A DNA stretch of 64,000 nucleotides from CAWDAQ01 sp963800325 (GTDB taxonomy: Bacteria; Actinomycetota; Actinomycetes; Actinomycetales; Dermatophilaceae). Positions 8,777 through 15,158 of the stretch are shown piece by piece. Positions within the stretch are counted from its first letter, which is position 1; every line of letters begins with the position of its first letter. Made by a program: the position numbers and the translations under genes. The DNA lies in the NCBI GenBank assembly GCA_963800325.1, contig CAWDAQ010000003.1, positions 434,001 to 498,000 on the forward strand, in the 5' to 3' direction. The notes beneath the pieces are model-generated. The model did no database searches. It was not told the origin of the DNA and saw nothing but the letters and a program-made list of their open reading frames with translations.

Positions 8777-9628
8777 TCAGGGTACGTCGTCGCGGTGACG
8801 TCCCTGCGCGTGGACCGCGGCGAACGGCGAGGGTCCGAGCGCGCCCAGGTCCTCGACGTCGTACCCGAACCGGGCGATCTCGGCCCCGTAGCGCTCCTCG
8901 ATGACCCGGCGGCGACGACGCTGCCGGAAGCCGCCGGTGCGCATCGCCTCCCAGGCGTCGGCGTAGCGGGTGCTCGCCCCGGCGCGCAGGCCCTCGGCGG
9001 GGATCGGGGTCCGCAGCCCGAGCAGGTGCTGGACGGGTTCGAGCTCCTCGCGGGGCCGGGCGACGAGGTCCTCGTACCGGAGGACGTGGAGGTGCTCCAG
9101 GTGCGGCGCGTCCTCCAGGAGCAGGGAGTGGGCGCGCACCCAGTGCCGCACGAGCCCCGGCAGGGTGGTGTGGACCCGGCCGTTGCGGGAGACGACGCGG
9201 GGCACCCACTTCTCGAGCGCGAGGGCGACGACCACCGGGTGGCGGACGACGACGAGCATCGGGGAGCCGGGGAAGAGGGCCTGGAGGAACCGGCCCATGA
9301 TCATGTTCGACGGGGACTTCTCGACGAGCACGGGGCGGTCGAGGTCCCAGTACGGCTCCCACGCGGCCAGGAGCCGCGCCGCGTTCTCCGGGGAGACCAG
9401 CGGGGAGTCCTCGGTGAGGTGCGCGGCCGGGGCGTTGGCGAACCGTCCCATGCCGCCGTGGGCACGGATGCGCGGGTAGACGTCCTGGAGGTGCTGGCCC
9501 TCGTTCTCGCTGACGCCGGTGCCGGTGAGACCGCTGACGTCCGGGTGCTCGGCGAGTGCGCTCGCCAGCGGCGTGGTCCCGCTGCGGTGCAGTCCCCCGA
9601 CGAACACGAGCCGCTGTCCCTCGCGCAT
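8777..9628 (-). CDS. Sulfotransferase family protein
   Basis: A 283-residue PAPS-dependent sulfotransferase-like protein. The N-terminal VFVGGLHRSGTTPLASAL is the 5'-phosphosulfate-binding loop (P-loop-like HRSGTT). A later strand, LVVVRHPVVVALALEKW, matches the 3'-phosphate-binding region, and VLRYEDLVARPREEL is the typical family tail motif. It would move sulfate from PAPS to a hydroxyl or amine, here perhaps a polysaccharide or glycolipid given the surrounding EPS genes. The C-terminus is basic (RQRRRRRVIEERYG). It lies 69 bases upstream of mfd but is probably transcribed separately. A second sulfotransferase is at 39240-40109. Confidence 0.87.
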   Translation of the reverse strand: MREGQRLVFVGGLHRSGTTPLASALAEHPDVSGLTGTGVSENEGQHLQDVYPRIRAHGGMGRFANAPAAHLTEDSPLVSPENAARLLAAWEPYWDLDRPVLVEKSPSNMIMGRFLQALFPGSPMLVVVRHPVVVALALEKWVPRVVSRNGRVHTTLPGLVRHWVRAHSLLLEDAPHLEHLHVLRYEDLVARPREELEPVQHLLGLRTPIPAEGLRAGASTRYADAWEAMRTGGFRQRRRRRVIEERYGAEIARFGYDVEDLGALGPSPFAAVHAQGRHRDDVP

Positions 9629-9748
9629 CCCACGCTCCGCCTTCCCTCGCAGGCTGGGCCGGTCCGCGGCGCCGGCGAGGACATGGTGTCACAGCACGGG
9701 AGATACGACAGCCTTCTTCACGAAACGGGCACATCGGGACGGAAGGTC

Positions 9749-9758
9749 GACCTAGCAT
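9749..9758 (+). promoter_or_regulatory. Candidate -10 element GACCTAGCAT
   Basis: TAGCAT fits the actinobacterial TAnnnT -10 consensus and lies 65 bases before the ATG at 9824. The same GACCTAnnnT string occurs upstream of three other genes in this window (23922, 30736, 40301) at 40-69 bases from the start. No convincing shared -35 is seen. Confidence 0.35.
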
Positions 9759-9823
9759 CGGAGTCGGGCCGCACCCGGGCTGGAGAGTCCAGGCCGCGGA
9801 GCCGCCCTCGGGAGGGTGTCGCG

Positions 9824-10570
9824 ATGTCCACACGCAGGAGCAGGCCGCTGCCCACGGTCCTCGCCGCGGCGGTGCTCGCGGGGGTGGCCGCCTGTTCGTC
9901 CGGTGCCTCGAACGGCTCGAACGGCTCGGACGGGACGGGCGGCTCGGGCGGCGGGACCTCCGCCCCGCGGTCCACCGGCTCGGGAGCCGCCTCCGGCGCC
10001 CCGACGGGCTCGGGCACCGCGGCGCCGTCCTCCACCGCGGACGCCACGGGTGGCTCCGGGGCGAGCGCGCGCTCGGGATCGGCCACGCGGCCGCGGACCC
10101 CCGCGGCGACGGGCTCGGGGTCGACCGGACACGCGGCCGTCGACACCCCGACCGACCCCCCGTCGAAGAGGTCCGACGGACGCCAGAGCGCCGTGCTCCG
10201 CGCGCTCCCCGGCACCGGCTCGGGATGCGTGGACGTCGGGGACGGCACCGACGTGCGGGCCGGCTCGTTCGCCGCCGGGAACTTCACCGTCGCCCGGTCG
10301 CAGTTCACGAGCCAGGCCAAGAGCTCCGGCGCCCCGGTGGTGCGGCTCTACGCGATCCCCGCGCACGCGAAGAGGATGTCGGGCATCACCGTCACGGCGA
10401 CCCCGCTCACGGGGCCCGGATCGACGCAGAAGGTGAGCTCCTCCTCGATCGGGACCGCGAACACGTGGACCTACTACAACGTCGACCTCCCCGTCGACGC
10501 CGCCGGTCGGTGGCGGCTGCGGATGAGCGCGGGCCAGGACTCGGGCTGCTTCGTGGTGAGGTTCGGCTGA
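9824..10570 (+). CDS. Secreted lipoprotein with Gly/Ser/Thr-rich linker
   Basis: A 248-residue lipoprotein of unrecognised function. The signal peptide ends in VAAC (lipobox, Cys near residue 24). About 90 residues of Gly/Ser/Thr/Ala/Pro-rich low-complexity linker follow, then a ~110-residue globular C-terminal domain containing SGCVDVGDGTDVRAGSF and ending CFVVRFG, with two Cys that could form a disulfide. The linker suggests the domain is held away from the membrane. GGGAGGG precedes the ATG by ~7 bases. A strong hairpin follows the stop. No homologous family was recognised. Confidence 0.8.
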   Translation: MSTRRSRPLPTVLAAAVLAGVAACSSGASNGSNGSDGTGGSGGGTSAPRSTGSGAASGAPTGSGTAAPSSTADATGGSGASARSGSATRPRTPAATGSGSTGHAAVDTPTDPPSKRSDGRQSAVLRALPGTGSGCVDVGDGTDVRAGSFAAGNFTVARSQFTSQAKSSGAPVVRLYAIPAHAKRMSGITVTATPLTGPGSTQKVSSSSIGTANTWTYYNVDLPVDAAGRWRLRMSAGQDSGCFVVRFG

Positions 10571-10608
10571 GCTCGCCGCCTCGCGGCGGGGCGGGGCGGC
10601 GGAACCGG

Positions 10609-10640
10609 GCGGGGCCGGCGGCAGGTGCCGCCGGCCCCGC
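10609..10640. terminator. Perfect 15-bp stem hairpin between convergent genes
   Basis: Left arm 10609-10623 and right arm 10626-10640 are perfect reverse complements around a GG tip (core CCGGCGGCA / TGCCGCCGG). It follows the lipoprotein gene and lies between convergent transcription units, so a bidirectional terminator is the likely role. Confidence 0.65.
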
Positions 10641-10646
10641 CTGCTG

Positions 10647-10688
10647 TGTGCCGGACTCTCTGTGCCGGACTCCGTGTGCCGGACTCCA
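10647..10688. repeat. Three 14-bp direct repeats
   Basis: TGTGCCGGACTC occurs at 10647, 10661 and 10675, exactly 14 bases apart, just after the hairpin and 24 bases before the stop of the CotH-type gene. The function is unknown; it could be a microsatellite-like expansion or a binding array. Confidence 0.7.
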
Positions 10689-10711
10689 TCTCCCCGGTGG
10701 GGGGGTGGGGT

Positions 10712-12330
10712 CTAGCCGGTGGGGGTGAGGGGGATGGTCCAGGAGGCGTCGTAGCTGCTGGTGGCGTCGGTGGTGGCGGTCTGGGGGCCGTAGCGTCCGG
10801 CGGGTCGGGGGGCGTCGGTGTCGGTGACGAGGGAGGCGAAGCGTCCCTTGCCGGTGCCGGTGGCGGTGTCGCGTCGGGTGACGCCGCTCGGGGCGGTCCA
10901 GGTGGTGGTCGCCGAGGACTTGTCGGCCCAGTAGGTGACCACGTCCTGCCCGCCGGTCAGGTCCACCGGCGCGGAGAGGTGCCGGGTGGTGGACTTGCTG
11001 CCGGCGTGGGTGATGGTGGCGGCGGTGACCTTGGCGGGGTCGGCGCCGGAGTAGACCGCCAGGGCGAGCACGCCCTTGGTGTAGGAGCCCGCGTCGACCG
11101 CGACGGTGGCTCCGGCGTCGCCGCCGGCGAGGGTCTTCTTCCACACCGTGGAGGTGATGGCGCCGTTGGTGAACTCCTCGACCTTGCTCCACCCGCTCAT
11201 CCCGGTCGGGGCGCCCCAGGTCCTGGACGCGTTCCGGGTCAGGAACAACAGGCCCACGTCCCCCGCGGACGCTCCCGCGGGGACGGTGACCTCCTCGTGG
11301 CCCTTCGCGCCGGCCCCGGAGTGGTCCGCGCCCACGAACCCCACCTGCCCCGTGCCCGCCGGGGGCGGGTCGGGCAGGGTGACGGTGACCTGGTGGGTGG
11401 TGGTGGCGGTGGCGCCGGTGTCGTCGGTGACGGTCAACGCGACCGGGTAGGTGCCCGCGGCGGCGTAGTCGTGGGAGGCGGTCCGCCCGGTGCCGGTGGC
11501 GCCGTCGCCGAAGTCCCACGCCCACCGGGTCACGTGCCCGTCGGTGTCGGTCGAGGCCGACCCGTCGAACCCGCACGCGACGGCGTCACACGCCACCGAG
11601 AACCGCGCCACCGGCACCTCGTTCACCGTGCCCGTGCCCGAGCCACCCGTGCCACCCGTGCCACCCGTGCCACCCGTGTCGCCGGTGGGGGTGAGGGGGA
11701 TGGTCCAGGAGGCGTCGTAGCTGCTGGTGGCGTCGGTGGTGGCGGTCTGGGGGCCGTAGCGTCCGGCGGGTCGGGGGGCGTCGGTGTCGGTGACGAGGGA
11801 GGCGAAGCGTCCCTTGCCGGTGCCGGTGGCGGTGTCGCGTCGGGTGACGCCGCTCGGGGCGGTCCAGGTGGTGGTCGCCGAGGACTTGTCGGCCCAGTAG
11901 GTGACCACGTCCTGCCCGCCGGTCAGGTCCACCGGCGCGGAGAGGTGCCGGGTGGTGGACTTGCTGCCGGCGTGGGTGATGGTGGCGGCGGTGACCTTGG
12001 CGGGGTCGGCGCCGGAGTAGACCGCCAGGGCGAGCACGCCCTTGGTGTAGGAGCCCGCGTCGACCGCGACGGTGGCTCCGGCGTCGCCGCCGGCGAGGGT
12101 CTTCTTCCACACCGTGGAGGTGATGGCGCCGTTGGTGAACTCCTCGACCTTGCTCCACCCGCTCATCCCGGTCGGGGCGCCCCAGGTCCTGGACGCGTTC
12201 CGGGTCAGGAACAACAGGCCCACGTCCCCCGCGGACGCTCCCGCGGGGACGGTGACCTCCTCGTGGCCCTTCGCGCCGGCCCCGGAGTGGTCCGCGCCCA
12301 CGAACCCCACCTGCCCCGTGCCCGCCGGGG
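10712..12330. repeat. Inverted-repeat arm 1: C-terminal modules of the CotH-type gene
   Basis: This segment encodes two copies (10712-11365 and 11688-12330) of the ~205-residue terminal module, with a PKD domain between them (~11375-11640). Read as reverse complement it matches 16171-18045 over long stretches that look identical at base level. One visible difference gives FSVACD here and FSAACD there. The two arms are inverted relative to each other and flank ~3.8 kb holding both N-terminal coding parts and the divergent promoters. Confidence 0.85.
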
Positions 12331-14836
12331 GCGTGCCACCGTCGCCGCCGGTCCCGCCCGTGCCTCCGGTGGAGGAGAAGTCGGCGACGCCGGGGGTGCC
12401 GCTGCCGGCCGAGAGCCGCCAGCTGCTGCCGTCGTCGTTGTCCGCGGCCGGGTCGGTCAGCTCCAGGGACTCCCCGCCCGAGGCGACCGGCCAGCCGTCG
12501 CCGCCGTAGGTGACGGTGTCGGCGACCGAGCCGTCGGCCCGCTCCAGGGTGATCGCCTCTCCCTTGGAGAGCCCGCCCTTGTACGTGCCTCCGACGAACA
12601 CGCCTGCGCCGTAGGTGTCCCGGAAGGTCGGGTCGTCCGCCGCGAAGGTCATCGTGCCGTGCGGGAGGATGACCGTGCCCGGCTGGACGTCGAGGGTGAT
12701 GGCGTCGCTGACCGACCAGCCGGACAGGTCCACCGCCTCGGTGGCGCTCGGGTTGTACAGCTCGAGGAACTCGGCGTCGCCGCCCCCGGTGGGGCTGTGC
12801 TGGATCTCGCTGATGACGACGTCCGGGTGGGCGCTCTGCGCCGCGGGCACCCGCGAGTCGGTGGCGAAGACGTTCCGCCGGGCCCGGATGTCGTCGAACA
12901 GGCCCGTCCGCTGCCGGTCGAAGCCCATCCACGATGCGCTCGGCCACGTCTGGAGGTCGAGGATCGCCTCGGGCCGGGCCGGGAGGACCTGCTCGTCGAA
13001 CACCGTCTCCATCCGGTTCGGGGCGAGCAGGTCGTCGACGAGGGTGCGCAGCCGGCGGAAGTACATCGCCCGCCACTGCGGCTGGGACAGCACCGCTGCC
13101 ATGAGCCTGTTCCGGGTGTCCTCGGGCTCGCTCGGGGTGACGTAGGTGCTGACGATGCCGCAGCACGTGTTGCCGAGGGTCTTGTCGAGGTCCCACGGCA
13201 GGATCGACCAGCGGCCGGTGTCGGGGTCCTGGACGTTGTACCAGTTCTTCGTCGACGCGTCGCTGCTCTTGAGGATGGCGGTGACGGCCGCGTAGTTGAT
13301 CATCTGGGGCAGGTCGACGTTGCCGAGGACGTAGTCGCGCTGCGCGCTGCCGGACCGCGCGATGCCGTCGAGGAAGGACCGGATCGGGGCGTAGTCGCCG
13401 TCGTCCGGGTTCTTCTTCTCCATGCGGTAGTCCTCGAGCCTGCGGGACTCGTCGAACGCGTCGTGCGAGGCCTTGAAGACCTGCCAGTCGTCGTAGCCCT
13501 CGCGGTCGCGCCACGTGCCGTCGAACAGGTCGACGTAGGTGTAGAGGCCCTGGAACTTCGCGTTGCGCTGGGTGCGGACCGGGAAGACCTGGGTGTCGAC
13601 GACGCCGGCCCGGCGGTAGGCGTCCCAGCCGAGGACGGGACGGCCGTGGGAGTGGTCGCTCCAGTCCCCCTGCATGGCGAACTCGTCGACCGGCTCGACG
13701 AGCCGGCCGGGCATGTCGAGCGGGTGGTTCTGCGGGAGCTCGAACTTCCAGCTCGGCTTGGTCGACTTCTGCGAGTTCTCGCCGCGGATGTTGACCTCGA
13801 CGCCGTCGTAGACCGTGCCGTCGTAGGCGAGCACGGCCGAGCGGGTGATGTCGACGGTGGGCTGGCTCGTGATCGCCGAGTAGTCGGCGTCGGGGATGAA
13901 CCACTCCAGGACCGGGAGGGCACTGGTCACGCCGCTGGCCGCGACGACGCCCTCGTAGGTGCGCGAGTCGTCCACCCTGGGCAGGGCGCTGGTCCCCGAC
14001 GGGTTCGTGGCGAGCACGCGGTAGCGGATGAGGTGGCCGGCGGCGACGCCGGGGACGGTCCCGGTGTAGTGGCCTCCGCCCGCGTCGGTGAGCGCGAGCG
14101 ACTTCTCGGCTCCGAAGTCCACCCGGTAGCGCAGGGTCGCCGCGGTGGCGCCGGCGAGGTCCACGCCGACGCGGACGGCCTCCCCGGCCGCCGGGACCCG
14201 CGGGGTCGCGGTGAGGTTGGTCAGTCGCGGGGCGGACCCGGAGTGCGCGACGGAGTTCGCCGCACCCGCCGTGTGGCCGCTCGGGGAGGTCGACGCCGCC
14301 CAGTTGAGCGGGTCGTCGTGGTCGAGGGCCGGGTCGACGAGCTCCAGGGACGGACCGCCGCCGTCGGGGGTGACCGCCCACGGGGCGGTGTCGGAGTAGG
14401 TCACCGCGTCGATCTCGGTGCCTCCGGCGTCGGTGAGGGTGACGGTCTCGCCGCTGTTGGACAGCTTCCCGGAGTACGCCGCGGCCGGGGTGAACCCGTA
14501 GAGCGACCGGAACCGGGCCGGGTCGGGCGAGACGACGACGCGACCACCGGGGGCCACGCCGGCCCCGGTGGGGAAGCACACGTTGGCGCCGTCGAGGCAC
14601 CAGCCCGACAGGTCCACTTCGGAGGAGCTGACGTTGGTCAGCTCGACGAACTCGTCGCTGTCGAGGTCGGAGACCGGGTGGTACATCAGCTCGCTGATGA
14701 CGACGTCCCCCGGCGCGGCAGACGTCGCGGCCGACGCGGTGCCCGGAGCCACCACGGCCGCCCCGGACGCCACCGTGGCCAGCACGACCCCGACCCCGAG
14801 CCGGCGCCGACCGCGCACGAACCATTCCTGCGTCAT
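10712..14836 (-). CDS. Secreted CotH-kinase / lamin-tail-domain protein with PKD and repeated C-terminal modules
   Basis: A 1,374-residue exported protein. The signal peptide (~1-37) ends SGAAVVAPGTASAA. It is followed by a lamin-tail domain (~45-165; VVISELMYHPVSDLDSDEFV), a linker domain, and a CotH kinase-like domain (~310-645; EVNIRGENSQ, KPSWKFELPQ, FAMQGDWSDHS, ILPWDLDKTLGN). A second lamin-tail domain (~670-815; VVISEIQHSP), a ~205-residue module, PKD (~1065-1150) and a second module ending in LTPTG complete it. CotH proteins are secreted kinase-fold enzymes in spores and bacteria. No LPxTG or C-terminal membrane segment is present. The ATG at 14836 follows a G-rich site; an upstream in-frame ATG would add a non-signal leader. 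It is divergent from the phosphatase gene, which carries the same terminal modules. Confidence 0.87.
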   Translation of the reverse strand: MTQEWFVRGRRRLGVGVVLATVASGAAVVAPGTASAATSAAPGDVVISELMYHPVSDLDSDEFVELTNVSSSEVDLSGWCLDGANVCFPTGAGVAPGGRVVVSPDPARFRSLYGFTPAAAYSGKLSNSGETVTLTDAGGTEIDAVTYSDTAPWAVTPDGGGPSLELVDPALDHDDPLNWAASTSPSGHTAGAANSVAHSGSAPRLTNLTATPRVPAAGEAVRVGVDLAGATAATLRYRVDFGAEKSLALTDAGGGHYTGTVPGVAAGHLIRYRVLATNPSGTSALPRVDDSRTYEGVVAASGVTSALPVLEWFIPDADYSAITSQPTVDITRSAVLAYDGTVYDGVEVNIRGENSQKSTKPSWKFELPQNHPLDMPGRLVEPVDEFAMQGDWSDHSHGRPVLGWDAYRRAGVVDTQVFPVRTQRNAKFQGLYTYVDLFDGTWRDREGYDDWQVFKASHDAFDESRRLEDYRMEKKNPDDGDYAPIRSFLDGIARSGSAQRDYVLGNVDLPQMINYAAVTAILKSSDASTKNWYNVQDPDTGRWSILPWDLDKTLGNTCCGIVSTYVTPSEPEDTRNRLMAAVLSQPQWRAMYFRRLRTLVDDLLAPNRMETVFDEQVLPARPEAILDLQTWPSASWMGFDRQRTGLFDDIRARRNVFATDSRVPAAQSAHPDVVISEIQHSPTGGGDAEFLELYNPSATEAVDLSGWSVSDAITLDVQPGTVILPHGTMTFAADDPTFRDTYGAGVFVGGTYKGGLSKGEAITLERADGSVADTVTYGGDGWPVASGGESLELTDPAADNDDGSSWRLSAGSGTPGVADFSSTGGTGGTGGDGGTPPAGTGQVGFVGADHSGAGAKGHEEVTVPAGASAGDVGLLFLTRNASRTWGAPTGMSGWSKVEEFTNGAITSTVWKKTLAGGDAGATVAVDAGSYTKGVLALAVYSGADPAKVTAATITHAGSKSTTRHLSAPVDLTGGQDVVTYWADKSSATTTWTAPSGVTRRDTATGTGKGRFASLVTDTDAPRPAGRYGPQTATTDATSSYDASWTIPLTPTGDTGGTGGTGGTGGSGTGTVNEVPVARFSVACDAVACGFDGSASTDTDGHVTRWAWDFGDGATGTGRTASHDYAAAGTYPVALTVTDDTGATATTTHQVTVTLPDPPPAGTGQVGFVGADHSGAGAKGHEEVTVPAGASAGDVGLLFLTRNASRTWGAPTGMSGWSKVEEFTNGAITSTVWKKTLAGGDAGATVAVDAGSYTKGVLALAVYSGADPAKVTAATITHAGSKSTTRHLSAPVDLTGGQDVVTYWADKSSATTTWTAPSGVTRRDTATGTGKGRFASLVTDTDAPRPAGRYGPQTATTDATSSYDASWTIPLTPTG

Positions 14837-15158
14837 TTTTCGGTCCCCCCTGGTCCATTCCGCGTTCGCCCTCGCACGCGGCAGCACGGCGTTCCCGGGA
14901 GTCCCCGGACGCCGCCCGAGTCGATGATGCACTCCCCCGTTGCCCGCCGCGGACGTTTCGGGCTTCTTCGGGACTCACTGGCCACATGACTTCAGGGCAA
15001 ATGACCCATTGAGCGGCAAAAGCCCACGTCAAGAGGCGGACGCTGAGGCGATTGTCGCCATTTCCGGGAATGACGGCCACAGGCGTGTGTACGGTCTCAG
15101 CGATAGGGGGGAAGCGATGCCGTGCGCTGCTCCGTGCCATTCTCGAAAGGGGCTGCCC
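14837..15158. promoter_or_regulatory. Divergent intergenic region between two giant secreted-protein genes
   Basis: 322 bases without a supported gene, less GC-rich than its surroundings (for example GGCAAATGACCCATTGAGCG). It must hold promoters for both flanking genes. CATTCTCG occurs at 15138-15145 and again just inside the plus-strand gene at 15173-15180; the same octamer clusters upstream of the GT26 gene at 41686. Confidence 0.5.

Noticed and set aside
5288..9800. Very long open frame on the plus strand opposite mfd and the sulfotransferase
   Set aside because: High-GC codon bias keeps antisense frames open; the translation is Arg/Asp/Val-rich without domain signatures, while the minus strand encodes complete Mfd. 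Only its last part (9824-10570) is real.
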